From Enterobacter sp. R4-368 (GTDB lineage: Bacteria > Pseudomonadota > Gammaproteobacteria > Enterobacterales > Enterobacteriaceae), in contig NC_021500.1 in the NCBI RefSeq assembly GCF_000410515.1, forward strand, positions 4,836,001 through 4,900,000: 64,000 bases of DNA, written 5' to 3'. Positions 26,105 to 35,120 of this stretch are shown one piece after another (the stretch's first letter is position 1; each line of letters starts with the position of its first letter). The position numbers were made by a program, and so were the translations under genes. Below the pieces are notes generated by a model, which was not told where the DNA came from, ran no database searches, and worked only from the letters and a program-made list of their open reading frames with translations.

Positions 26105-26224
26105 TCAGCCATCTTCGATGAACAGATACGCCGCGTTTAGCTGAGCATGTACGCCAACGACGTTTAACAGTTCAATATCCGCTGTTGAACGGGACTCGCC
26201 TGTCAGGTTGATACAGGCAGGCAT
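26105..26224 (-). other. Possible gene fragment or small ORF
   Basis: An open minus-strand stretch of 39 codons from ATG 26224 to the stop at 26105, flanked upstream by a stop at 26243-26245. The composition (INLTGESRSTADIELLN) looks protein-like, but there is no ribosome site and no family was recognised. It may be the tail of a lost gene. Confidence 0.22.
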
Positions 26225-26661
26225 CAGCTCACTCGCCAGCGCTTAACAGGCAGAAGGGTGGCAGATTAGCGACATCATCCCTGATCAGCTAGTGCGTTTG
26301 ACCCGGGGATAAATATCAACGAAACGAAACTTATGTATCGGTGGGTGCGTAAATTATTCGAATAATTACGGCATGTACTTTGGTCAGGGAGATTACATTC
26401 TCAGAAGAAGAGGGTGGAGGTGAGATTTTTACGGAATAACAAGCATGGCCGCTTGGTATGTGATCGAAAAAGGATGATGCGGTTTGTAAATAGCTCACGT
26501 CACGCTTCTTCATACCAGAATGATGCCGTGCCGGTTTTTTTCTGGACGGCTATTTTAAGGAAACGTCAAACCGCCCGCGGCAACCAGCCCCCACATATTG
26601 ATGGCCTGTTGCTATCAGGCCGACGATTACATCCTGAAGCCTTTGCGAAAACCACAACGCG

Positions 26662-27024
26662 CTATGTGGATTGCTGGCGTGATTGCTGTGCCTGCGGGCA
26701 CCCGACACTGCGACGCCATGCACCGGGGGCCTGCCCATATTGACGCTTGAAGCTGCGGTTAAAGGATTGCTGGGAGTCAAAGCCTAGCGCGATCGCCACG
26801 TTCACAATCGGCTCGTCGCTGTGGGTTAAGCGCTCGACCGATTTTTGCAGCTTTTGCGCGCGGATATACTCGGCGAGACGATAACCCGTATGCTCTTTGA
26901 AGAGCCGCTGGAGGTGCCATTTCGAATAGCCTGCCCGCCTGGAGACGGTCTCAATGTCCAGACGGCTTTCCAGGTTGTTGTCGATCCAGTCGAGTAAATC
27001 GTGAATAAATGCGCCAGTGTTCAT
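26662..27024 (-). CDS. rarA: AraC-family activator RarA (MarA/SoxS/RamA group)
   Basis: 120 residues: a lone AraC-type DNA-binding domain with two helix-turn-helix units. The hallmarks are VSRRAGYSKWHLQRLFKEHTGYRLAEYIR (about 24-52) and IALGFDSQQSFNRSFKRQYGQAPGAWRR (about 76-103). It has no ligand domain, so activity follows abundance. Its identity as RarA rests on being divergent from oqxAB, the Klebsiella/Enterobacter arrangement; RarA raises OqxAB and other efflux and lowers porin expression. The ATG at 27024 has GAGGG upstream; the frame extends to 27072 without conservation. Confidence 0.9.
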   Translation of the reverse strand: MNTGAFIHDLLDWIDNNLESRLDIETVSRRAGYSKWHLQRLFKEHTGYRLAEYIRAQKLQKSVERLTHSDEPIVNVAIALGFDSQQSFNRSFKRQYGQAPGAWRRSVGCPQAQQSRQQST

Positions 27025-27064
27025 CTTGTTGCCCTCACGCCGCTTATTAAAAAGCATCTTTGTC

Positions 27065-27124
27065 TGTTGCATTTAAAGGTGGCCCGTTTTTAGATTAATT
27101 GCAAGTTTTATTGTTGCATTTAAA
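27065..27124. promoter_or_regulatory. 13-bp direct repeats in the rarA-oqxA gap
   Basis: TGTTGCATTTAAA occurs at 27065-27077 and again at 27112-27124, 47 bp apart, upstream of rarA and 64 bp before the oqxAB -35 hexamer. They may be binding sites for RarA itself or another AraC protein; the match to the marbox consensus is only partial. Confidence 0.45.
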
Positions 27125-27187
27125 TCCTTGCCGGAAACGCGACTTTTACCCCTGTTTCAAACAGCACATAAAGTGTATCAATTATTC

Positions 27188-27216
27188 TTGCACTAAATTT
27201 AGCGCCTCCCTACAAT
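27188..27216 (+). promoter_or_regulatory. Sigma-70 promoter of oqxAB
   Basis: TTGCAC at 27188-27193, a 17-bp spacer and TACAAT at 27211-27216 make a strong promoter match. The start point would be near 27223, giving a leader of about 136 nt before oqxA, room for OqxR control. Confidence 0.75.
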
Positions 27217-27358
27217 CCCCGCGATAGTGTATTGGCAACTGTTACAGTTTTGTGGCGATGAACGGCACAAATGGCCTGAAGCCAGCCCGGACAAAGGAAG
27301 TGGCGTAGCGTCTCCCGCTGCGTCTTGCCCGGCGGCTACAATTAGCGGAATAAAAATA

Positions 27359-28534
27359 ATGAGCCTGCAGAAACCTTGGGTTAAGTATCATCTGAATGCA
27401 CTGGGAGCGATGTTTCTCTCTGTACTGCTTGTCGGATGTGATAACGGTGTCGCGCAAAATGCCGTGCCACAAGCTCCCGCCGTCAGCGCCGCTGACGTGG
27501 TAGTGAAATCGATTAGCCAGTGGGATAGTTTCAACGGCCGGATTGAAGCGGTGGAGAGTGTTCAGCTCCGCCCCCGCGTCTCCGGCTACATTGATAAAGT
27601 GAATTACACCGACGGCCAGGAAGTGAAAAAGGGTCAGGTGCTGTTCACCATTGATGACAGAACCTATCGCGCCGCGCTGGAACAGGCGCAGGCGACGCTG
27701 GCGAGAGCCAAAACGCAGGCCAGCCTGGCGCAAAGTGAGGCTAACCGTACCGATAAATTAATTAATACCCATCTGGTTTCCCGTGAGGAGTGGGAGCAGC
27801 GCCGTTCGGCCGCCATTCAGGCGCAGGCCGACATTCGCGCCGCGCAGGCGGCAGTTGATGCCGCGCAACTGAACCTGGATTTCACCAAAGTGACCGCGCC
27901 TATCGATGGTCGCGCCAGCCGGGCGTTGATCACCAGCGGAAATCTGGTCACGGCGGGTGACAGCGCCAGCGTACTCACCACGCTGGTCTCACAGAAGAGC
28001 GTTTACGTCTACTTTGACGTGGATGAGTCGACGTACCTCCACTATCAAAACCTCGCCCGCAGCGGGCAGGGGGCGTCCAGTAATCACCTGGCGCTACCGG
28101 TGGAAATTGGCCTTGTCGGGGAGGATGGCTACCCGCATCAGGGCAAAGTGGATTTTCTGGATAATCAGTTAACGCCGAGTACCGGCACGATCCGTATGCG
28201 CGCGCTGTTGGATAACGCGCAGCGTCAGTTCACACCGGGGCTCTTTGCCCGCGTACGTCTGCCGGGCAGCGCTGAATTCAAAGCCACGCTTATCGACGAC
28301 AAAGCGGTGCTGACCGATCAGGATCGCAAATATGTTTATATCGTTGATAAAGACGGGAAAGCGCAGCGTCGCGATATCACGCCGGGGCGTCTGGCCGCCG
28401 GTTTACGCATCGTGCAGAAGGGGCTGAACCCTGGCGATAAAGTCATCGTCGATGGTTTACAAAAAGTGTTTATGCCGGGGATGCCGGTTAACGCGAAAAC
28501 CGTTGCCATGAACGCCAGCGCCGCCCTCAACTGA
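27359..28534 (+). CDS. oqxA: RND efflux periplasmic adaptor OqxA
   Basis: 391 residues, the length of OqxA and recognisably the same protein (MSLQKPWVKYHLNALGAMFL; VSGYIDKVNYTDGQEVKKG). A lipobox ends at LVGC with Cys27 as lipid anchor. The order is lipoyl-like half motifs around a coiled-coil hairpin (about 95-165, Ala/Gln-rich), then beta-barrel and membrane-proximal domains. It links OqxB to TolC and exports quinoxalines, quinolones, chloramphenicol and other compounds. The start is the ATG at 27359; the frame open to 27227 lies in the leader. Followed by oqxB after 23 bp. Confidence 0.96.
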   Translation: MSLQKPWVKYHLNALGAMFLSVLLVGCDNGVAQNAVPQAPAVSAADVVVKSISQWDSFNGRIEAVESVQLRPRVSGYIDKVNYTDGQEVKKGQVLFTIDDRTYRAALEQAQATLARAKTQASLAQSEANRTDKLINTHLVSREEWEQRRSAAIQAQADIRAAQAAVDAAQLNLDFTKVTAPIDGRASRALITSGNLVTAGDSASVLTTLVSQKSVYVYFDVDESTYLHYQNLARSGQGASSNHLALPVEIGLVGEDGYPHQGKVDFLDNQLTPSTGTIRMRALLDNAQRQFTPGLFARVRLPGSAEFKATLIDDKAVLTDQDRKYVYIVDKDGKAQRRDITPGRLAAGLRIVQKGLNPGDKVIVDGLQKVFMPGMPVNAKTVAMNASAALN

Positions 28535-28557
28535 TCCCTTACCTGAGAATCCGACAC

Positions 28558-31500
28558 ATGGACTTTTCCCGCTTTTTTATCGACAGGCCGATTTTCGCCG
28601 CGGTGCTGTCGATCCTGATTTTTGTCACCGGATTGATCGCCATCCCGCTGTTGCCGGTTAGCGAATACCCTGACGTTGTTCCGCCAAGTGTGCAGGTGCG
28701 CGCGGAGTATCCAGGGGCCAACCCGAAAGTGATTGCCGAGACGGTGGCGACGCCGCTGGAAGAAGCGATCAATGGCGTTGAAAACATGATGTACATGAAA
28801 TCTGTCGCAGGCTCCGACGGCGTACTGGTGACCACCGTCACTTTCCGTCCGGGTACGGATCCCGATCAGGCGCAGGTTCAGGTGCAAAACCGCGTATCAC
28901 AGGCGGAGGCGCGTCTGCCGGAAGATGTGCGGCGTTTGGGCATCACCACCCAGAAACAATCGCCGACGCTGACACTGGTGGTGCATCTGTTTTCGCCCAA
29001 CGGTAAATACGATTCACTGTATATGCGTAACTACGCCACGCTAAAAGTGAAGGATGAACTGGCGCGTCTGCCCGGCGTCGGCCAGATTCAGATTTTCGGT
29101 TCGGGCGAATACGCGATGCGCATCTGGCTGGATCCCAATAAAGTGGCGGCTCGCGGGTTAACGGCCTCTGATGTGGTGACGGCGATGCAGGAGCAAAACG
29201 TACAGGTTTCCGCCGGGCAACTTGGCGCGGAGCCGTTGCCGAAAGAGAGCGATTTCCTGATCTCCATTAACGCCCAGGGGCGTCTGCACACGGAAGACGA
29301 GTTTGGCAATATTGTTCTGAAAACGGCGCAAGACGGTTCGGTAGTACGCCTGCGCGACGTGGCGCGTATTGAAATGGGTTCCGGCAGCTATGCGCTGCGT
29401 TCTCAGCTTAATAATAAAGACGCGGTCGGGATTGGTATCTTCCAGTCTCCGGGGGCGAACGCTATCGATTTGTCTAACGCGGTACGCGCCAAAATGAACG
29501 AACTGGCCACGCGTTTCCCGGAAGATATGAAATGGGCGGCACCTTACGATCCGACGGTGTTTGTTCGCGATTCCATTCGCGCGGTCGTGCAAACGTTGCT
29601 GGAAGCGGTGGTGCTGGTTGTGCTGGTGGTGATCCTGTTCCTGCAAACCTGGCGCGCGTCGATTATTCCGCTGATCGCGGTGCCGGTCTCGGTCGTGGGG
29701 ACGTTCAGCATTCTTTACCTGCTCGGCTTTTCGCTTAACACCCTGAGCTTGTTCGGGCTGGTACTGGCTATCGGTATCGTTGTGGATGACGCCATCGTAG
29801 TGGTGGAAAACGTCGAGCGAAATATCGAAGAGGGGCTTGCGCCCCTGCAGGCGGCGCATCAGGCGATGCGAGAAGTGTCCGGGCCGATTATCGCGATTGC
29901 GCTTGTACTGTGCGCGGTGTTCGTGCCGATGGCGTTTCTCTCCGGCGTAACCGGTCAGTTCTATAAACAGTTTGCGGTGACGATCGCGATTTCTACAGTG
30001 ATCTCCGCCATCAACTCGCTGACACTCTCTCCGGCTCTGGCTGCCTTGCTGTTGAAGCCGCATGGCGCACCGAAAGACTTCCCGACGAGGCTCATTGATC
30101 GTCTGTTCGGTTGGCTTTTCCGTCCGTTTAACCGCTTTTTCCATCGTAGCTCGAACGGTTATCAGGGGCTGGTTGGTAAAACGCTTGGTCGACGTGGTGC
30201 GGTGTTTGTCGTTTATGTGCTGCTGCTCTGTGCCGCTGGCGTCATGTTTAAAGCCGTACCCGGCGGGTTTATTCCGACACAGGATAAGCTCTATTTGATT
30301 GGCGGCGTGAAGATGCCGGAAGGCTCTTCGCTGGCCCGTACCGATGCGGTGATCCGCAAAATGAGCGAAATCGGTATGAATACCGAAGGCGTGGATTATG
30401 CGGTCGCTTTTCCTGGGCTTAACGCGTTGCAGTTCACCAATACGCCGAATACCGGGACGGTCTTTTTTGGCCTGAAGCCGTTCGACCAGCGTAAACATAC
30501 CGCGGCGGAAATTAACGCTGAGATCAACGCAAAAATCGCGCAGATCCAGCAGGGCTTTGGTTTCTCCATTTTGCCGCCGCCGATTTTAGGGCTGGGTCAG
30601 GGCTCTGGTTATTCGCTCTACATCCAGGATCGCGCCGGTCTTGGCTATGGCGCGCTGCAAAGTGCGGTGAACACCATGTCCGGTGCGATTATGCAGACGC
30701 CGGGGATGCATTTCCCCATCTCAACCTACCAGGCAAACGTTCCGCAGCTGGATGTACAGGTTGATCGTGATAAAGCGAAAGCGCAGGGCGTGTCGTTAAC
30801 CGATCTGTTCGGTACGCTGCAAACCTATCTGGGCTCGTCCTATGTTAACGATTTCAACCAGTTTGGCCGTACCTGGCGCGTGATGGCGCAAGCCGACGGG
30901 CCGTTCCGCGATAGTGTGGAAGATATTGCGAATTTGCGCACCCGTAATAATCAGGGCGAAATGGTGCCGATCGGCAGTATGGTGAATATCAGTACCACCT
31001 ACGGGCCGGATCCGGTGATTCGCTACAATGGTTATCCGGCGGCGGATCTCATTGGTGATGCCGATCCTCGCGTTCTCTCTTCCTCGCAGGCGATGACGCA
31101 ACTGGACGGGATGTCTAAGCAGATCCTGCCGAACGGGATGAATATTGAATGGACGGATCTGAGCTACCAGCAGGCCACTCAGGGCAATACGGCGCTGATC
31201 GTCTTCCCGGTCGCGGTTCTGCTGGCTTTCCTTGTGCTGGCCGCACTGTATGAAAGCTGGACGCTGCCGCTGGCGGTGATCCTTATCGTCCCGATGACCA
31301 TGCTGTCCGCACTGTTTGGCGTCTGGCTGACCGGTGGCGATAACAACGTCTTCGTGCAGGTTGGTCTGGTCGTACTGATGGGGCTGGCATGTAAAAACGC
31401 GATTCTTATCGTGGAGTTTGCCCGCGAGCTGGAAATTCAGGGGAAAGGGATCATGGAAGCGGCGCTGGAGGCTTGCCGCCTGCGTTTACGCCCGATTGTT

Positions 31501-31710
31501 ATGACCTCCATCGCCTTTATTGCCGGCACGATCCCGCTGATCCTCGGTCACGGCGCGGGTGCAGAAGTGCGCGGCGTCACCGGGATCACGGTGTTCTCCG
31601 GTATGCTGGGCGTGACGCTGTTTGGTCTGTTTTTAACACCGGTGTTTTACGTTACGCTGCGTAAATTTGTGACGCGCGGTAAACCGGTAAATGACGTTTT
31701 GCCTGCGTAA
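28558..31710 (+). CDS. oqxB: RND multidrug efflux permease OqxB
   Basis: 1050 residues, full length for an AcrB-type HAE1 pump and matching OqxB throughout (MDFSRFFIDRPIFAAVLS). The proton-relay residues are in place: paired Asp in GIVVDDAIVVVENVERN in helix IV and Lys in ACKNAILIVEFARE in helix X. Two large periplasmic loops form the porter and docking domains. It works as an inner-membrane trimer with OqxA and an outer-membrane TolC partner; no outer-membrane gene is in the operon. It is chromosomal here, with no transposon or IS26 flanks as on plasmid oqxAB. Confidence 0.97.
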   Translation: MDFSRFFIDRPIFAAVLSILIFVTGLIAIPLLPVSEYPDVVPPSVQVRAEYPGANPKVIAETVATPLEEAINGVENMMYMKSVAGSDGVLVTTVTFRPGTDPDQAQVQVQNRVSQAEARLPEDVRRLGITTQKQSPTLTLVVHLFSPNGKYDSLYMRNYATLKVKDELARLPGVGQIQIFGSGEYAMRIWLDPNKVAARGLTASDVVTAMQEQNVQVSAGQLGAEPLPKESDFLISINAQGRLHTEDEFGNIVLKTAQDGSVVRLRDVARIEMGSGSYALRSQLNNKDAVGIGIFQSPGANAIDLSNAVRAKMNELATRFPEDMKWAAPYDPTVFVRDSIRAVVQTLLEAVVLVVLVVILFLQTWRASIIPLIAVPVSVVGTFSILYLLGFSLNTLSLFGLVLAIGIVVDDAIVVVENVERNIEEGLAPLQAAHQAMREVSGPIIAIALVLCAVFVPMAFLSGVTGQFYKQFAVTIAISTVISAINSLTLSPALAALLLKPHGAPKDFPTRLIDRLFGWLFRPFNRFFHRSSNGYQGLVGKTLGRRGAVFVVYVLLLCAAGVMFKAVPGGFIPTQDKLYLIGGVKMPEGSSLARTDAVIRKMSEIGMNTEGVDYAVAFPGLNALQFTNTPNTGTVFFGLKPFDQRKHTAAEINAEINAKIAQIQQGFGFSILPPPILGLGQGSGYSLYIQDRAGLGYGALQSAVNTMSGAIMQTPGMHFPISTYQANVPQLDVQVDRDKAKAQGVSLTDLFGTLQTYLGSSYVNDFNQFGRTWRVMAQADGPFRDSVEDIANLRTRNNQGEMVPIGSMVNISTTYGPDPVIRYNGYPAADLIGDADPRVLSSSQAMTQLDGMSKQILPNGMNIEWTDLSYQQATQGNTALIVFPVAVLLAFLVLAALYESWTLPLAVILIVPMTMLSALFGVWLTGGDNNVFVQVGLVVLMGLACKNAILIVEFARELEIQGKGIMEAALEACRLRLRPIVMTSIAFIAGTIPLILGHGAGAEVRGVTGITVFSGMLGVTLFGLFLTPVFYVTLRKFVTRGKPVNDVLPA

Positions 31711-31724
31711 GTAGTTGCTGATAC

Positions 31725-31760
31725 TAAAAAACCGCCTTCATTGTGAAGGCGGTTTTTTTT
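31725..31760. terminator. Bidirectional oqxB/oqxR terminator
   Basis: A perfect 10-bp stem, ACCGCCTTCA at 31731-31740 with 31744-31753, loop TTG, A-run before and eight T after. It lies between convergent oqxB and oqxR. Confidence 0.92.
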
Positions 31761-31776
31761 CGCAATAAGTAAATAA

Positions 31777-32256
31777 TTAAGAGGTTTTTTTATACTGGGC
31801 AATAAGTTCCGGCACGGGATCCCATCCGCTGGTATCGGCTTTTTTCACCTCTTCCAGCGCGCTTGCCACGGTGTGGCGCGCTAATACCTGTAATGACGCC
31901 TGCTCCGCCTCTTCGGCGATAGACTTGAAGTACCAGCAGGCGTTAGCACTGACCACGCAACGTGCCGGTACGTCAGGACGCGACGCCCACAATTTTTTAT
32001 CTTCGATGACGGAAAGGTAGATATCGCGCAGGGTGATCTCTTCCGCCGGGCGACCAAGGTGAATAGACCCGTTGCGGCCAAGCGTTGAGACGATAATGCC
32101 GTCACGCGTGAGCGGCACCATTAATTTGCGGATAAAGCTCGGATTCGCTTCCAGGCCGTAGGCCAGAATCGCACTCGTCGAACGTTCACCCACTTGCTCC
32201 GCCATCGCTACGCTGAGAACCATCTGCAAAGCTGTCGGGAAGCGGTAATCTAACAT
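31777..32256 (-). CDS. oqxR: Rrf2-family repressor OqxR
   Basis: 159 residues from the ATG at 32256 (MLDYRFPTALQMVLSVA). The winged helix fills residues 1-80 and the C-terminal half has cysteines at CVVSANACW (about 112-120). This is the Rrf2-type protein found next to oqxB in Klebsiella; loss of OqxR derepresses rarA and oqxAB and raises resistance. Nothing disrupts the frame, so basal oqxAB expression is presumably repressed. The open frame upstream to 32358 adds an unconserved N-terminus. It is convergent to oqxB, sharing the terminator at 31725. Confidence 0.94.
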   Translation of the reverse strand: MLDYRFPTALQMVLSVAMAEQVGERSTSAILAYGLEANPSFIRKLMVPLTRDGIIVSTLGRNGSIHLGRPAEEITLRDIYLSVIEDKKLWASRPDVPARCVVSANACWYFKSIAEEAEQASLQVLARHTVASALEEVKKADTSGWDPVPELIAQYKKTS

Positions 32257-32952
32257 TTTATAATCCTGGGTTGCGGTGAATCTTGTTCTTTTTGGCACCG
32301 CAGAGGTGAATAAGCAATGAGCAACAATATAACAAATGCGGTAATTTTTTTGAAGCAATCAACGCTTAACGAACCCTGTAAAAAAGAGTTTCCGGTACGC
32401 CGGATGGATGCAACGTATGTATCCGCGCACGGTTTATTGAACTCAGATTCATCGTTCAGATCCGTGGCGCACTGGCGGCTATTTAATTATGGCCTGGCTC
32501 ACCATGGCGCCTCACAACCATACGACGGATCTATGCTGACCCATTATCCAGACACTTCACAGGCGTTACTGTGCTCATCCTCCCGGTAGACGATTATACC
32601 TTAATGTTTATAACGTCTTTTCTGCCACAAAGGGGGCCGTTCTGGAGGAAACGATGTTCAGTTATGTGCGGGAAGTGGGCCGTCTGTTCGTCAAAAGAAA
32701 GCCATTGCGATACCAGTAGCCTGGCGGGTAGGGGCTGCCAGTACAGGTATGCAGGTCACCTGTAGAGCATATTTTCCAGAAGATGTTGCGGGATGTTCTG
32801 CTGACTCCGGGCAATACACCGGCTTTATTATCAGGGCCAGCAACCCGACAGGGGAGATAAGTGGTTCTCTGCCGTCAATGGCTGCATGACCCTGGCCCCG
32901 ACGATGCGCAGAAATGATAACGGACATTAACGCCTGTCATCAGTCAGGAATA
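32257..32952. other. Intergenic, no convincing gene
   Basis: 696 bp. Several short open stretches exist on both strands, the longest about 90 codons, but they lack ribosome sites and family likeness. The first 80 bp contain the oqxR promoter region. One plus-strand stretch at roughly 32690-32890 reads protein-like (IPVAWRVGAASTGMQVTCRA) without a start and could be a relic. Confidence 0.4.
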
Positions 32953-33675
32953 TCAGTTGGCTGACGCGGTCGGTCTGATGGTTATTTCTGTTGTATCCAC
33001 GCTCTCAGGGGCTTCAATGACCTGCCGCACGGCACGGGCAATATCCGCTGGTTTAAGTGCCACAGAACGGTACACATCCATCGCCGCTCTGGTTTCCGGA
33101 TGCGTAATGGTTGAGGCAAGTTCACTTTCCACCACGCCGGGATTGACACAGGTCACGCGAATATTTGGGCTTTCCTGGCGTAAACCATCCGAAATCGCGC
33201 GTACTGCGAATTTTGAGGCGCAATAGACGGCGGCGGTTGGCACGACCGACAGGGCACCAATAGAGCCAATATTGATTATCTGACCGGAGCCCTGCGCTTG
33301 CATCACGGGAAGCACAGCGCCAATGCCCCAGAGCACGCCTTTGATATTCACGTCAATAATTCGCTCCCATTCATCCTGTTTGCCAGCGGCAAGCGGAGAG
33401 AGCGGCATGACGCCCGCATTGTTGATCAGAACATCGACGCGGCCCCATTTATCCAGCGCCGCCTGCACGAAGCTGGCCATCGACTGGCGGCTGGTGACAT
33501 CAAGCTCACGCGCTTCGGCGATACCGCCCGCGCTGCGTATTTCTGCGGCAATGGCTTCGATACGCTCCCGTCTGCGGGCCCCTAATAACACTTTCGCGCC
33601 TGCGTTGCCCAGCTCTCTGGCCATCCCTTCGCCAATCCCGCTGGATGCGCCGGTAATAACTATCACTTTATCCAT
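32953..33675 (-). CDS. SDR-family oxidoreductase, divergent from a LysR gene
   Basis: 240 residues, classical short-chain dehydrogenase. The cofactor motif TGASSGIG is at residues 8-15, NNAGV near 88, and the catalytic Ser/Tyr/Lys set includes YCASK near 152. ARRRER after the second strand suggests preference for NADP. The group includes clavaldehyde-type and serine dehydrogenase-like enzymes, but substrate is unknown. AAGGAG stands before the ATG. Only 98 bp separate it from the divergent LysR gene at 33774, which probably controls it. Confidence 0.88.
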   Translation of the reverse strand: MDKVIVITGASSGIGEGMARELGNAGAKVLLGARRRERIEAIAAEIRSAGGIAEARELDVTSRQSMASFVQAALDKWGRVDVLINNAGVMPLSPLAAGKQDEWERIIDVNIKGVLWGIGAVLPVMQAQGSGQIINIGSIGALSVVPTAAVYCASKFAVRAISDGLRQESPNIRVTCVNPGVVESELASTITHPETRAAMDVYRSVALKPADIARAVRQVIEAPESVDTTEITIRPTASAN

Positions 33676-33773
33676 AGCATGCTCCTTCAGTTGAGTTCGA
33701 CACGATCATAGAACTTAACGATTGGTTCCAGTATCCTGCTGTTTCTGGACTCACTGGTTAGCAGCGTTAAACA

Positions 33774-34673
33774 ATGAAAATTGATCTCAACCTTGTACCG
33801 GTTTTTATCGCGGTGGCAGAAGAGCGTAATTTCAGCGCGGCGGCGGCTCGCCTGGGCGTCACCCGATCGGCAATCAGTCAGGGAATAAGACGACTTGAAG
33901 ATGCGTTCGGCACAATGCTGGTAATGCGTACGACGCGCTCAGTAACACTGACGGAGGCGGGAGAACGGCTGCGTCAGTCCCTGTCATTGCCGTTATCCAG
34001 TATTGAAACGGCGTTCGAAGAGGTCGCGTCGGAGAATATGCCGCGCGGATGCCTTCGCATCGCCGTGACCTCGATAGCCGAAGTATTTCTTTCCGGCCCG
34101 CTGATTGCCTCGTTTGCGGCGGCCAACCCTGCCGTGACGGTCGATATTGTCGTGACGGATGAGGAGTTTGATATTGTGGCTGCGGGTTATGATGCTGGCG
34201 TAAGGCTTGGAGAGGTGATTGAAAAGGATATGATCGCCGTCCCGCTTACCGAAAAACAACGTGAAATGGCGGTTGCCTCGCCCGCGTATCTCGCGACGAA
34301 CAACGCGCCTGCACATCCGCGTGAATTGATCCATCACCGGTGTATCGGCTGGCGTCCTGCCAAAGATGTCGCCCCTTACCGCTGGGCATTTGAGGAGGCG
34401 GGAGAACCTTTCAGCCTGGCGATTGAACCGCAGATCACCACTAATGATCTGCGCCTGATGCTGCGGCTCGCGCTTGCTGGTGGCGGAATTACGTTTGCCA
34501 CAGAGGATACGTTCAGACCGTTTGTTGAAAGCGGGCAGCTTGTCTCATTGCTGGACGATTATCTTCCTTATTTCCCTGGCTTCTATCTCTACTTTCCGCA
34601 ACGCCGAAATATGGCACCTAAACTACGCGCCCTGGTAGACCATGTCAGGCAATGGCGGCAGCAGCATATTTAA
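33774..34673 (+). CDS. LysR-family transcriptional regulator
   Basis: 299 residues. The N-terminal winged helix (about 1-60) has the LysR pattern FIAVAEERNFSAAAARLGVTRSAISQGIRRLEDAFG; the effector-binding domain (about 90-295) has DYDAGVRLGE-like AGYDAGVRLGEVIEKDM and LIHHRCIGWR. This is the subgroup that commonly controls a neighbouring SDR or quinone-type reductase gene. It is divergent from the SDR gene at 33675, so it is the likely regulator of it. Full length, no oddities. Confidence 0.9.
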   Translation: MKIDLNLVPVFIAVAEERNFSAAAARLGVTRSAISQGIRRLEDAFGTMLVMRTTRSVTLTEAGERLRQSLSLPLSSIETAFEEVASENMPRGCLRIAVTSIAEVFLSGPLIASFAAANPAVTVDIVVTDEEFDIVAAGYDAGVRLGEVIEKDMIAVPLTEKQREMAVASPAYLATNNAPAHPRELIHHRCIGWRPAKDVAPYRWAFEEAGEPFSLAIEPQITTNDLRLMLRLALAGGGITFATEDTFRPFVESGQLVSLLDDYLPYFPGFYLYFPQRRNMAPKLRALVDHVRQWRQQHI

Positions 34674-34947
34674 CGTCAGCGTTGTCACGCCTCGCACGCT
34701 GATAGTGACCCCTTTTGTCATGGGTTATGTCTGCTTATGACACGTAGAATATGGCTATGGGGGAGATTGATTCGCTGCGCTCACTATTACTCGGCCCTTT
34801 GGAGCCAACGCAAGCGTTGTTCAAAAACGCTCCCGGCGTTTTTGTGCGGGCAGCCCATTCACTGCGTTCATGGTCTGTCCAACTGGCTGCGCCAGTTGTC
34901 GACCCCCGGTCGGGGCTTCTCACCCCCCTGGTGGAGTGCGATATGCG
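34674..34947 (-). other. Long 3' trailer region of tRNA-Ser
   Basis: No gene supported. The stretch downstream of the tRNA terminator is dense in short inverted repeats (for example CAACGCAAGCGTTG at 34808-34821, and CTGGCTGCGCCAG at 34880-34892). Its minus strand reads as an open frame of 62 codons that I regard as spurious. Read-through past the tRNA terminator would make a structured RNA. Confidence 0.4.
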
Positions 34948-34975
34948 AAAAAAAAGCCCGCATTTGCATGCGAGC
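34948..34975 (-). terminator. tRNA-Ser terminator
   Basis: On minus, an 8-bp stem (34968-34975 with 34956-34963, one G-U pair) with loop GCAA is followed by eight T. It starts 15 bp after the tRNA 3' end. Confidence 0.88.
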
Positions 34976-34989
34976 TCTTCTTTGAATGA

Positions 34990-35077
34990 TGGCGGTGAGG
35001 GGGGGATTCGAACCCCCGATACGTTGCCGTATACACACTTTCCAGGCGTGCTCCTTCAGCCACTCGGACACCTCACC
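34990..35077 (-). tRNA. serX: tRNA-Ser (GGA anticodon)
   Basis: 88 nt, a class II tRNA with long variable arm. The acceptor stem is GGTGAGG/CCTCACC with encoded GCCA end; the anticodon loop CTGGAAAG gives anticodon GGA, reading UCC and UCU; the T-arm shows GGGGGTTCGAATCCCCC. It appears identical or nearly so to E. coli serX and W. The position after phoH on the backbone fits serX. tRNA-Ser genes are common integration sites, but I saw no second copy of the 3' end in the window. Confidence 0.97.
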
Positions 35078-35120
35078 ACATTGTATCGCTGCCAGCCAGT
35101 ACTGGGGGCAACGGGGCGCT

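Larger units (their letters stand above)
25977..26661. other. Intergenic with a terminator and a possible gene fragment
   Basis: 685 bp between the polygalacturonase and rarA. It contains the terminator at 26062 and a short minus-strand open stretch at 26105-26242; nothing else is convincing. Confidence 0.4.

Noticed and set aside
28558..31710. 446-codon minus-strand ORF inside oqxB
   Set aside because: Shadow frame with low-complexity His/Arg composition; oqxB is unambiguous.
22469..34990. Integrated island ending at tRNA-Ser with a duplicated attachment site
   Set aside because: I found no second copy of the tRNA 3' end, no integrase and no phage genes; the block may still be acquired, but not by evidence here.
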